DNA of 48,814 nucleotides from NCBI GenBank assembly GCA_947364045.1, contig CANARN010000012.1:1-48814 (forward strand), read 5' to 3'. Positions 36,404-43,959 of this stretch are shown piece after piece (within the stretch, counting starts at the first letter, position 1; the number at the start of each line of letters is the position of its first letter). The DNA comes from an uncultured Clostridia bacterium. GTDB taxonomy: Bacteria > Bacillota > Clostridia > Oscillospirales > Acutalibacteraceae. A model generated the notes under the pieces. It saw only the letters and a list, made by a program, of their open reading frames with translations, searched no databases and was not told the origin of the DNA. Both the position numbers and the translations under genes were made by a program.

Positions 36404-37003
36404 ATGAAAAAAGAAAACATCATCAGACTTACGGAAACTGCTGTTTTTATTGCATTAGCAGTAGCGCTTTCTATGGTCAAAATCTTCAAAATGCCTCTCG
36501 GCGGTTCTGTAACACTAGTGAGTATGCTCCCGATTTGCATACTCTCGTTCCGTTACGGAGTAAAATGGGGATTTTTTTCCTCGTTTATTTACTCTCTTTT
36601 CCAGCTTATGCTCGGAATAACTACGGACGGGCTTTTGGGCTGGGGACTTACTCCCATTATGCTTGTAGGCTGCATCTTGTTTGACTACATAATTGCGTTT
36701 ACTGTTTTGGGAATTGCAGGCGTATTCAAAAAGAAGGGTGAAGCAGGTCTTTATGCAGGCTTGACTCTCGCATTCTTACTCCGTTTTGCTTCTCATATTG
36801 TTTCGGGATATTTCATTTTTGCATATCTTGACCAGTGGGAGATTTTCGGCTCAACATTTGTTAACAAACCGCTTTTATATTCGATTTGCTATAACGGAAC
36901 ATACATTCTCCCCGAGCTTATTATTACAATCGCAGTAGTTGTTGTTTTAATGAGATTTACAGCAGTTAAAAAACTTATTTTTAATAATAAGGTAGAAATT
37001 TAA
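36404..37003 (+). CDS. thiT: Energy-coupled thiamine transporter S component ThiT
   Basis: A 199-residue membrane protein with about six helices that binds thiamine and docks on the ECF module. The family features LVSMLPICILSFRYGVKWG (about 38-56) and WGLTPIMLVG (about 82) are present. The ATG at 36404 follows GGAGGAAC. A longer frame from 36281 runs through the riboswitch and is not translated start. Repressed by TPP through the leader, it probably uses EcfA1A2T encoded at 12.4-14.9 kb. Confidence 0.93.
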   Translation: MKKENIIRLTETAVFIALAVALSMVKIFKMPLGGSVTLVSMLPICILSFRYGVKWGFFSSFIYSLFQLMLGITTDGLLGWGLTPIMLVGCILFDYIIAFTVLGIAGVFKKKGEAGLYAGLTLAFLLRFASHIVSGYFIFAYLDQWEIFGSTFVNKPLLYSICYNGTYILPELIITIAVVVVLMRFTAVKKLIFNNKVEI

Positions 37004-37026
37004 ATTTGCTGTGTACTTAAAAATTA

Positions 37027-37067
37027 CCCCGTATCATCTGATTTTTAGATGAATACGGGGATTTTTT
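37027..37067. terminator. Terminator between convergent thiT and YifB genes
   Basis: CCCCGTATCATCT and AGATGAATACGGGG form a long stem with one bulge, followed by ATTTTTT. It ends thiT and, with A-rich sequence on the left, may also serve the minus-strand gene. Confidence 0.85.
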
Positions 37068-37081
37068 AGTTGAATTATATT

Positions 37082-38608
37082 TTATTCCCCGAACCGTCTG
37101 TCAAAGCTTCTGTACTGAATAGCTTCGGTAATGTGCTTTGTGTCAATATCGTCGGAATTTTCCATATCGGCAATTGTCCGTGCAATTCTTAAAACCTTGT
37201 CATAGGCTCTTGCGCTCAGTCCCAAGCGTTCAAATGCCGTTTTTATAATAATTTCTGCGGCGGGAGTTAAATTACAGAATTTTCTTGTTGCGGCGGCGTC
37301 CATTTTAGCGTTGCAGGAAATGTCGGTACCGATAAACCTTTCCTGCTGAATTTTCCTCGCTTTGTTGACGCGTTTTTTTATTTCGCTTGACGGCTCTGAT
37401 TTTTCTTTGCTTGCAAGGCTTTCATAGTCAACAGGCGGCACGTCAATGTGGATGTCAAGTCTGTCAACAAGCGGACCGCTTACTCTGTTAAAATAACGCT
37501 TAGCCGCCGTTTCCGAGCAGGTGCATTTGCGTGTCGGGTGACCGTAATATCCGCACGGACACGGGTTCATAGCGCATACCACCATAACAGAGCAGGGGTA
37601 CTGAAATTTTGCCGCAACACGTGAAATGCTTATAACTCCGTCCTCAATGGGTTGACGGAGTATTTCAAGCGAGGTGCGCTGAAATTCGGGAAGCTCGTCA
37701 AGAAATAAAACGCCGTTGTGTGAAAGAGATATTTCACCCGGCTTCGGCACAGCTCCGCCGCCCGAAAGACCGGCAGGGGAAACGGTGTGGTGTGGCGAAC
37801 GGAAAGGACGCGCTTTAATAAGTGAAACGCCTTTAGGCAGAGCGCCTGCTATTGAATATATATTTGTAGTTTCAATCGACTCCTCAAAGGTCATATCGGG
37901 TAAAATTCCGGGAAGCCTTTTTGCAAGCATACTTTTTCCCGATCCGGGAGGACCTACCATAAGCACATTGTGTCCGCCTGCTGCGGCAATTTCCAACGCT
38001 CTTTTTACCTCTTCCTGACCTCTTACGTCTGCAAAATCCGGAGTGCTTGCGGGCAGGGTGTATTCCGAATAATGCTCGTCGGATACAGGCTCTATTTTCT
38101 TAATTCCTGTAATGTGGTTAATAAGCTCTGTAACATTTCGGATAGGATAAACCGTAATACCTTTTACAACAGCGCCCTCGTTTGCATTTTCATAAGGAAT
38201 AAAAATTTCTTTAATACCGCTTTTCTTTGCGCCGATAACCATCGGCAGTACACCGTTTATTTTGTGCAAACTGCCGTCTAAGGATAATTCTCCTACAAAT
38301 GCCGTATCGCTTGGAACAGGCTTTAATTCGTCATTTGCGCAAAGTAAGGCAATGAAAATCGGTAAATCGTAAATCGGACCCTCTTTTTTAATGTGTGCCG
38401 GGGCAAGGTTAACGGTTATTCTGCTGACGGGGTATGTAAGATTAGCGTTTTTAATCGCAGAACGGACTCTTTCTCTGCTTTCCGAAACAGATGCGTCAGG
38501 CAAGCCTACAATGTCAAATCTCGGCATTCCGCCCGAAATATCGGCCTCAACAGTTACCTTGTAAGCCTCAATACCGAAAAGTCCCATACTTGTAATCCTT
38601 GAAAACAT
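37082..38608 (-). CDS. YifB/ComM family Mg-chelatase-like AAA ATPase
   Basis: A 508-residue protein with an N-terminal Lon-like fold (about 1-170), an AAA core with Walker A GPPGSGKSMLAKRLPG (about 215-230), Walker B LFLDELPEF, a zinc-binding CACxMNPCPCG region, and a C-terminal Mg-chelatase domain. In other bacteria ComM is a branch-migration helicase aiding integration of DNA during transformation; the role here is inferred. The ATG at 38608 follows GGGGTG; the GTG at 38617 lies inside that SD. Confidence 0.9.
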   Translation of the reverse strand: MFSRITSMGLFGIEAYKVTVEADISGGMPRFDIVGLPDASVSESRERVRSAIKNANLTYPVSRITVNLAPAHIKKEGPIYDLPIFIALLCANDELKPVPSDTAFVGELSLDGSLHKINGVLPMVIGAKKSGIKEIFIPYENANEGAVVKGITVYPIRNVTELINHITGIKKIEPVSDEHYSEYTLPASTPDFADVRGQEEVKRALEIAAAGGHNVLMVGPPGSGKSMLAKRLPGILPDMTFEESIETTNIYSIAGALPKGVSLIKARPFRSPHHTVSPAGLSGGGAVPKPGEISLSHNGVLFLDELPEFQRTSLEILRQPIEDGVISISRVAAKFQYPCSVMVVCAMNPCPCGYYGHPTRKCTCSETAAKRYFNRVSGPLVDRLDIHIDVPPVDYESLASKEKSEPSSEIKKRVNKARKIQQERFIGTDISCNAKMDAAATRKFCNLTPAAEIIIKTAFERLGLSARAYDKVLRIARTIADMENSDDIDTKHITEAIQYRSFDRRFGE

Positions 38609-38671
38609 AATGCACACCCCTTTATTTTACTGATTATACTATAAACTTACATTTATTTCAAACTTTTTTTA

Positions 38672-38700
38672 TTTACTTTTGGAATAAAAAGGAGTAGAAT
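38672..38700 (+). promoter_or_regulatory. Possible promoter of the phosphohexomutase gene
   Basis: TTTACT (38672-38677), 17 bases, TAGAAT (38695-38700). A moderate sigma-A match 31 bases before the gene, in the divergent gap with yifB. Confidence 0.5.
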
Positions 38701-38731
38701 AGAACTATACATTTTTTGCGGAGGTAATAAA

Positions 38732-40450
38732 ATGAACGACATTAAATCATTATACTCTCTTTGGTGTGAAAAAGCGACGGCGGACAGCGACCTTATCCCT
38801 GAGCTTCAGGAAATTTCAGGCGATGATGACGCAATTCTCGACCGCTTTTATAAAAATCTTGAATTCGGTACGGCGGGGCTTCGCGGCGTTATAGGCGCAG
38901 GCACAAACAGAATGAATGTTTATACCGTTAATCAGGCAACGCAGGGTCTTGCAAATTATCTTAACGAAAACTTTGAAAATCCGTCTGTTGCCGTTGCTTA
39001 CGATTCAAGAATCAAGTCTGACGTTTTTGCAAAAGAGGCGGCGTGTGTGCTTGCGGCAAACGGAATTAAGGTTTATCTTTATCCTGAGCTTGTCCCCACT
39101 CCCATGCTCTCCTTTGCAGTAAGAAGGCTCGGTTGTTCTTCAGGTATCATAATCACGGCATCTCACAATCCGTCAAAATATAACGGATATAAGTGCTATG
39201 ACCCCAACGGCTATCAGATGACCGATGAAGCTGCGGCTGAAACCTATGAATACATTCAGAAAACCGATATGTTCAGCGGTGTTAAAACAATGAGCTTTGA
39301 CGACGCTCTCGCTGAGGATATGATTGACTTTATTGAGGATTGGCTTATGGATGAATTTTACGAAAAGGTTCTTTCTGCAAGCGTAAATCCCGATGCACTT
39401 AAAAAAGCAAATCTTAAGGTTATTTATACTCCGCTTAACGGTACGGGCAATAAGCCTGTCAGAAAGGTTCTTAAAATGGCGGGGGTTAAGGATGTTACTG
39501 TTGTAAAAGAGCAGGAAAAGCCCGACGGTAATTTCCCGACCTGTCCTTTCCCGAATCCCGAAATCCGTCAGGCGTTTGAGTGCGCAATTAAAACTGCCGA
39601 GGGTACTGATGCCGATTTGCTTCTTGCGACTGACCCCGACTGCGACCGTGTGGGAATTGCCGTACGTGACGGCGAAGAGTACGTTTTAATGACAGGCAAC
39701 GAAGTTGGCGCCATGCTTTGCGAGTATCTTCTTTCTTCCCTTGAAGAGCAGGGAAAACTGCCGAATAATCCGATAGTTGTAAAAACAATAGTTACTACTC
39801 CTTTGGTTGAAACAATTGCCGCCGCTTTTGGCGCACAGACAGCCGATTTGCTTACAGGCTTTAAATATATCGGCGAGCTTGTAACTAACCTTGAAAAGAA
39901 AGATGAAACCGACCGCTTTATTGTAGGTATGGAAGAGTCCTACGGATATCTTCGAGGCGCTCACGCAAGGGATAAGGATGCTGTTGTAGCTTCGCTTCTT
40001 ATTTGCGAAATGGCTTCTTATTACAAGCTCAAGGGTATTTCGCTCAAACAGTTTATGGACGGAATTTATGAGAAATACGGTATGTATCTCAATACTGTTC
40101 TCAATTTCGGCTTTGAGGGCGCGTCGGGAATGCAGAAAATGGCTGATATGATGAATGACCTTCGTGTAAATCCGCCGAAGGAAATTGCAGGCGCTCCCGT
40201 TGTGAAAATGTCAGACTATAAGCTCAGCGTGACAAAAGACACCGTAACAGGTGAGGAGATTGAGATAAAGCTTCCTAAATCAAACGTACTTTCATTTATT
40301 ATGCCGGACAACAGTAAAGTAATTGTCCGTCCGTCAGGTACAGAACCTAAAATCAAGGTTTATATTACAGCCTGCGGCAATTCACGTGAGGAATCTACTG
40401 CAAAATCAGAAAAAATTGCCGAAAGTATGTCAACAATTTTAGGCGTGTAA
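38732..40450 (+). CDS. Phosphoglucomutase/phosphomannomutase (alpha-D-phosphohexomutase)
   Basis: A 572-residue enzyme that moves phosphate between C1 and C6 of hexoses, feeding UDP-glucose and glycogen or envelope sugars. Motifs: phosphoserine loop TASHNPSKYNGYK (about 140-152), metal-binding TDPDCDRVG (about 298-306), sugar loop GMEESYGY, and phosphate loop RPSGTEPKIKVY near the C-terminus. Its length matches the PgcA type of Firmicutes. It starts with ATG after GGAGGTAA and appears monocistronic. Confidence 0.93.
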   Translation: MNDIKSLYSLWCEKATADSDLIPELQEISGDDDAILDRFYKNLEFGTAGLRGVIGAGTNRMNVYTVNQATQGLANYLNENFENPSVAVAYDSRIKSDVFAKEAACVLAANGIKVYLYPELVPTPMLSFAVRRLGCSSGIIITASHNPSKYNGYKCYDPNGYQMTDEAAAETYEYIQKTDMFSGVKTMSFDDALAEDMIDFIEDWLMDEFYEKVLSASVNPDALKKANLKVIYTPLNGTGNKPVRKVLKMAGVKDVTVVKEQEKPDGNFPTCPFPNPEIRQAFECAIKTAEGTDADLLLATDPDCDRVGIAVRDGEEYVLMTGNEVGAMLCEYLLSSLEEQGKLPNNPIVVKTIVTTPLVETIAAAFGAQTADLLTGFKYIGELVTNLEKKDETDRFIVGMEESYGYLRGAHARDKDAVVASLLICEMASYYKLKGISLKQFMDGIYEKYGMYLNTVLNFGFEGASGMQKMADMMNDLRVNPPKEIAGAPVVKMSDYKLSVTKDTVTGEEIEIKLPKSNVLSFIMPDNSKVIVRPSGTEPKIKVYITACGNSREESTAKSEKIAESMSTILGV

Positions 40451-40519
40451 TTTAATAATTGTCAGAAAGGATAGCAGAGAAATTTGAAACTATTCAAATT
40501 TTAATTTAAGCATTTAAAA

Positions 40520-40618
40520 ATGAACAGAAACAAATTTGTAAAATTCACCGCAATTTTTCTTGCGGTTATAATGGCGCTTAGTACTGCTACAATAATACTG
40601 CAAGTACTTTTCGGATAA
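40520..40618 (+). CDS. 32-residue membrane peptide
   Basis: A short ORF encodes MNRNKFVKFTAIFLAVIM and continues to end VLFG: a basic N-terminus and one hydrophobic helix (about 9-30). It ends 8 bases before a strong terminator hairpin, so the transcript is bounded as for a real small gene. The layout is like the tiny membrane proteins of the Prli42/stressosome-associated type, but similarity is only by shape. No strong SD precedes the ATG, which lowers confidence. Confidence 0.45.
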   Translation: MNRNKFVKFTAIFLAVIMALSTATIILQVLFG

Positions 40619-40625
40619 AAAAATT

Positions 40626-40656
40626 CCCGCTCGGGCGTTTCTCGAGCGGATTTTTT
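40626..40656 (+). terminator. Terminator after the 32-residue ORF
   Basis: CCGCTCG / CGAGCGG stem flanked by A-run on the left and ATTTTTT on the right; it closes either the phosphohexomutase transcript or the small ORF. Confidence 0.85.
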
Positions 40657-40718
40657 GTAGAATTTGACAATTTTTTGACGAATTTTTAAAGTTTGTGTGA
40701 TTTTAACAAAAAAATCAG

Positions 40719-40746
40719 TTGACAATAATTTCTTTTGTGATATAAT
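40719..40746 (+). promoter_or_regulatory. Promoter of the sigma factor gene
   Basis: Perfect TTGACA (40719-40724), 16 bases, perfect TATAAT (40741-40746) with extended -10 TG at 40738-40739. One of the strongest promoters in the window, 27 bases before the sigma factor start. Confidence 0.87.
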
Positions 40747-40773
40747 TATCGTTATATTAGTAGGTGAGGGCAT

Positions 40774-41334
40774 ATGAACGGAAAATCAATTTCTGATTTG
40801 AGCGACAGCGAGCTTGTATCTCTTGCCGTCGGCGGTAACGCTTTGGCATTTCCCGTTCTTTTGAAGCGCTATTCGCGCCGTATTTCAGAAAAAGCGAAAA
40901 GCTTTTGCTTTACTCAAGGCGTTGAACCCGACGACTTTTATCAGGAAGGCGTTATCGGCTTTTATTCGGCAATTTTTTCCTTTGACTCGTCAAAAAGCGA
41001 AAATTTTTCGTCTTTTGCAATGGTTCTTACCGAACAGGCAATGCAGCGTTATTACAATTCCTTGAACCGAAAAAAGCACATTCCGCTTAAAAACTACGTT
41101 CAAATTGACGATTTAACTGAGGTTGAATCAAAAAATCCTTCACCTGAGGATATATTTATTTTAAAGGAGCAGCAAAACGCTCTTTTGGGTTCGCTTTCGG
41201 AATTTGAGCTTGCTGTTGCAAAAGCATACCTTTTAGGCTTTTCAAGAAAGGCAATAGCTGAAAAGCTTAATTGTGAGTTAAAGCAGATTGACAATGCCGT
41301 TCAGCGTATACGCCGAAAAATTGAAAAGGATTAA
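40774..41334 (+). CDS. Sigma-70 family RNA polymerase sigma factor (SigH-like)
   Basis: A 186-residue sigma factor with region 2 (about 10-85; ELVSLAVGGNALAFPVLLKRY and DDFYQEGVIGFYSAIFSFD) and region 4 (about 125-183; LSEFELAVAKAYLLGFSRKAIAEKL). There is no region 3. The order and region 2 wording resemble sporulation sigma-H, but it is short and the target promoters are unknown. No anti-sigma gene lies beside it. It starts with ATG after TAGGTGAGGG and is followed by a zinc-ribbon gene. Confidence 0.85.
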   Translation: MNGKSISDLSDSELVSLAVGGNALAFPVLLKRYSRRISEKAKSFCFTQGVEPDDFYQEGVIGFYSAIFSFDSSKSENFSSFAMVLTEQAMQRYYNSLNRKKHIPLKNYVQIDDLTEVESKNPSPEDIFILKEQQNALLGSLSEFELAVAKAYLLGFSRKAIAEKLNCELKQIDNAVQRIRRKIEKD

Positions 41335-41418
41335 CAAGCCCTTGCCTTAGAGGAGCATTTTTGGGTGCAGGCGGTGCAATTCCGCTCGGGGTAAAAAAAT
41401 ATTTAGCGAGGTAGCAAA

Positions 41419-41694
41419 ATGTACGAAGACAAGACCCTTACCTGCAAAGATTGCGGAAACGAATTTGTTTTTACTGCAGGTGAACAAGAATTTTATGCTG
41501 AGAAAGGTTTCGAGAATGAACCTCAGAGATGCAAGGAGTGCCGTGCGGCACGTAAAAATGCAGCTCGCGGCGCAAGAGAGTATCATACAGCAGTATGCGC
41601 TTCCTGCGGCGGTGAAGCAAAAATTCCGTTCGAACCCAAAGATGACAGACCTGTTTATTGCAGCGATTGCTTTGCAAAAATGAAAGGTGAATAA
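41419..41694 (+). CDS. Zinc-ribbon protein
   Basis: A 91-residue protein with two four-cysteine zinc ribbons: CKDC ... CKEC (about 9-42) and CASCG ... CSDC (about 59-84), joined by an Arg/Ala-rich helix. It belongs to the small zinc-ribbon proteins common in Clostridia, whose partners are unknown; nucleic-acid or protein binding is likely. It starts with ATG after GCGAGGTAG. It follows the sigma factor gene at 84 bases. Confidence 0.85.
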   Translation: MYEDKTLTCKDCGNEFVFTAGEQEFYAEKGFENEPQRCKECRAARKNAARGAREYHTAVCASCGGEAKIPFEPKDDRPVYCSDCFAKMKGE

Positions 41695-41706
41695 TCTTTA
41701 ACGATC

Positions 41707-41743
41707 AGGCACGGAGAGCGTACAGCTTTTCGTGCTTTTTCTT
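41707..41743 (+). terminator. Terminator after the zinc-ribbon gene
   Basis: GCACG / CGTGC arms with an inner GAGCGTACAGCTT pairing, followed by TTTTTCTTTT. A moderate hairpin with a good T-run. Confidence 0.6.
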
Positions 41744-41793
41744 TTGTATATTTTTTTCATTTTTTGACAAAATATTGTCGGGAGTGAAAAAAT

Positions 41794-42147
41794 ATGATTT
41801 TTTTAAAGGCATTTTTAATAGGCGGAATAATATGCGTTATAGGTCAGCTTTTAATTGACCTTACAAAGCTTACACCCGCAAGAATACTTGTGTCGTTTGT
41901 TGTGCTGGGAGTTATTCTGGGCGCGTTGGGGCTTTATCAGCCGATTGTTGAATTTGCAGGGGCGGGGGCTACCGTGCCGCTCACAGGCTTTGGTAATATG
42001 CTGGTTTTAGGAACGCAAAATGCTATAAGGGAAAAAGGCGCACTGGGTATTTTAACAGGACCTCTCTCTTCGGCTTCTGTTGGCATAACCGTTGCAATGC
42101 TCAGCGGACTTGTTGTAGCGCTTGTTACAAAACCGAAGTCAAAATAG
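41794..42147 (+). CDS. spoVAE: Stage V sporulation protein AE
   Basis: A 117-residue inner-spore-membrane protein of the SpoVA channel that moves dipicolinic acid during sporulation and germination. Three or four hydrophobic segments and the family stretches LIGGIICVIGQLLIDLTKLT and GFGNMLVLGTQNAI are clear. It stands alone: the usual neighbours spoVAC and spoVAD are not in the window. It starts with ATG after GGGAGTG. It should be forespore-expressed, but no forespore promoter could be placed convincingly. Confidence 0.9.
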   Translation: MIFLKAFLIGGIICVIGQLLIDLTKLTPARILVSFVVLGVILGALGLYQPIVEFAGAGATVPLTGFGNMLVLGTQNAIREKGALGILTGPLSSASVGITVAMLSGLVVALVTKPKSK

Positions 42148-42165
42148 AACAGCGAATGCAAAAAT

Positions 42166-42189
42166 AAAGGGACTCAAACGAGTCCCTTT
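42166..42189 (-). terminator. Terminator of the small Cys-rich membrane protein gene
   Basis: A perfect 10-bp stem (AAAGGGACTC / GAGTCCCTTT) with a 4-base loop. Read on the minus strand it ends in TTTATTTTT, so it serves the minus gene at 42207-42386. On the + strand it has no T-run. Confidence 0.85.
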
Positions 42190-42206
42190 GCTTATAATAT
42201 TTGGAT

Positions 42207-42386
42207 TTAAGCTACTGTTTCGGAAAGAAAGCTGTCATCACAGCAGGAGCAGGAAACATAATTCTCAGCGTCATTGCCGATAACAACTCTTTTACTGTCA
42301 ACATATTTTTTAATTACAACGTAAGCGGCAAATGCAGCGCCTGCGATAAGTGCGAGAACAGCAATTACTTTTAAAGCCTTTTTCAT
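42207..42386 (-). CDS. Small membrane protein with Cys-rich tail
   Basis: A 59-residue protein: basic start MKKALK, one membrane helix (about 5-26), a short basic linker, and a tail carrying CSCC (about 46-49) with nearby Asp/Glu. The ATG at 42386 follows GGAGG at 8 bases, with a good promoter and a terminator, so it is a genuine stand-alone gene. No family is recognised. The clustered cysteines suggest metal binding or redox contact. Confidence 0.75.
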   Translation of the reverse strand: MKKALKVIAVLALIAGAAFAAYVVIKKYVDSKRVVIGNDAENYVSCSCCDDSFLSETVA

Positions 42387-42417
42387 AAAAAATTCCTCCA
42401 AATTTTAATATGTAATT

Positions 42418-42446
42418 ATTATATACAATTCTTTTAAAAAAGTCAA
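42418..42446 (-). promoter_or_regulatory. Promoter of the small Cys-rich membrane protein gene
   Basis: On the minus strand TTGACT (42446-42441), 17 bases, TATAAT (42423-42418). Near-consensus, about 30 bases before the ATG. Confidence 0.8.
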
Positions 42447-42474
42447 TGAAAGAAATAAAAAAGGTGAGCGTGTA

Positions 42475-42505
42475 AAAAGAAAAATACCTCTGCAAAATGC
42501 AGAGG
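42475..42505 (-). terminator. Terminator of rpsT
   Basis: CCTCTGCA / TGCAGAGG stem with a 3-base loop; on the minus strand it runs into TATTTTTCTTTTT. It directly follows the rpsT stop. Confidence 0.88.
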
Positions 42506-42527
42506 CACAAAACTTCCAGACAATGAC

Positions 42528-42785
42528 TTACGCTTTGTTAAGCTTAGTCACGAGGGCGGACTTTTTACGAGCAGCGTTGTTTTTGTGGATAAGGTTTTTA
42601 GCAGCAGCCTGGTCGATTTTCTTGACAGCAAGCTTTACAAGCTCTTCCTTATCGGCAGCGTTTGCTTCGATAGCAGCGTTAGCCTTTTTAATAGCAGTTT
42701 TAAGAGCTGAATTAGTTGACTTGTTACGCTGTGCCTTTGTTTTGTTTACGAGAACACGCTTTTTAGCTGATTTAATATTGGGCAT
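42528..42785 (-). CDS. rpsT: 30S ribosomal protein S20
   Basis: An 85-residue S20 binding 16S rRNA. It is typically basic and helical, beginning MPNIKSAKKRVLVNKTKAQRN, with the late IDQAAAKNLIHKNNAARKKS motif. It starts with ATG after AAGGAGGTG on the minus strand. It lies divergent from gpr; rpsT beside gpr-spoIIP is a conserved Firmicute arrangement. Confidence 0.96.
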   Translation of the reverse strand: MPNIKSAKKRVLVNKTKAQRNKSTNSALKTAIKKANAAIEANAADKEELVKLAVKKIDQAAAKNLIHKNNAARKKSALVTKLNKA

Positions 42786-42816
42786 TTGTCACACCTCCTT
42801 CGCATTTACGCTGTAT

Positions 42817-42845
42817 ATATTAGCACGAATACAAATAAAAATCAA
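42817..42845 (-). promoter_or_regulatory. Promoter of rpsT
   Basis: On the minus strand TTGATT (42845-42840), 17 bases, then TAATAT (42822-42817) preceded by an extended -10 TGC. About 32 bases before the rpsT start. Confidence 0.6.
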
Positions 42846-42978
42846 GTTTTTTTTTACAATTTGGATACTATTTTTTCTTTTTGGCATAATAAAAGCTGAA
42901 GATAAAGCAAATATACATCTTATAATATGCCTAAAGTATAATTTTACGGTGTATTTTATCATATAAGGAGGAAATATT

Positions 42979-43851
42979 TTGAATTACAGAACCGACTTGG
43001 CTCTTGAACGTCATGAAATGCTTGAGGACAGCGAGCAGGACGGAATAAAGGTTACTCATTGGCGAAAAGAGAATGCGTTTGTTACTGAAATTGAGATATT
43101 AAACAGTGCGGGTGAAAAAGCTGTGGGGAAACCGAAGGGAAAATATATTACAGTGGATATGCCGGAATTTTCACACGAATCGGAATTGCTTGACGGACGG
43201 CTCACGGCGCTTTCCTCAATCATTCGGGATTTACTTCCTGATACAAACGGTTCTGTGCTGGTGGCAGGGCTTGGCAATGAAAACATTACGCCTGACGCAT
43301 TAGGACCTATGTGCGCTGAAAAAATTTTTGCAACAAGACATATTAAAGACGAAATGAAAAAGGATTTGGAGATAAAGGAAATCCGTTCTGTTGCTGCTGT
43401 TTCAACGGGCGTACTGGGGCAAACGGGTATTGAAACCGCCGAATATATCAAATCTGTTGCTGATATTGTAAAGCCCGTTGCAATAATCACTGTTGACGCC
43501 TTGGCGGCGCGCCGTTTATCCCGTCTCGGAAAAACCGTGCAGATTTCAAATACGGGTATAATTCCCGGGTCGGGCGTAGGAAACGCCAGAGCGCGAATTG
43601 ACGAAAGCACAATGCAAATTCCGGTTGTTTCAATAGGAGTGCCCACAGTAGTAGACGGCGTAACGCTTATCAACGATTTGACCGACAGAAAGACGGATAC
43701 TGAGAAAATTCCTCAGGAGCTTAAAGAAACAATGGTAACCCCCGGAGATATTGACACGGTTATTGAGCGTGCGGCAAATCTTTTAGCTCTTGCAATTAAC
43801 TGCGCTCTTCAGTCTGAAATCGCACCGTCTGTTTTTCTTTCGCTTTTTTGA
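42979..43851 (+). CDS. gpr: GPR spore protease
   Basis: A 290-residue aspartic-type endopeptidase that degrades small acid-soluble spore proteins during germination. It opens RTDLALERHEM, the family propeptide region that resembles the SASP cleavage site, and carries the VAGLGNENITPDALGP and ALAARRLSRLGKTVQISNTG stretches (about 94-109 and 173-192). The TTG start follows AAGGAGG. It is somewhat shorter than the Bacillus enzyme. The spoIIP gene follows in the usual order. Confidence 0.95.
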   Translation: MNYRTDLALERHEMLEDSEQDGIKVTHWRKENAFVTEIEILNSAGEKAVGKPKGKYITVDMPEFSHESELLDGRLTALSSIIRDLLPDTNGSVLVAGLGNENITPDALGPMCAEKIFATRHIKDEMKKDLEIKEIRSVAAVSTGVLGQTGIETAEYIKSVADIVKPVAIITVDALAARRLSRLGKTVQISNTGIIPGSGVGNARARIDESTMQIPVVSIGVPTVVDGVTLINDLTDRKTDTEKIPQELKETMVTPGDIDTVIERAANLLALAINCALQSEIAPSVFLSLF

Positions 43852-43959
43852 GCTTTTTAAAAATATAAATTAAAAATTGTAATAATCTTAAACTGTGTAA
43901 TATCGTTTTAACGTCGGCATATATTTAACTGAAATATTATATTGCAAGGCGGTTAATTT

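Noticed and set aside
41746..41774. Possible forespore sigma promoter (GTATA, 17 bases, CAAAATA) before spoVAE
   Set aside because: The start site would fall within the SD, and the -10 has a mismatch at a key position.
42926..42978. Possible forespore promoter just before gpr
   Set aside because: The GTATA and CATATAA pair has the wrong spacing and the -10 abuts the SD.
43056..43673. Minus-strand frame of 205 codons opposite gpr
   Set aside because: A shadow of gpr; composition is the complement of the real frame and there is no SD.
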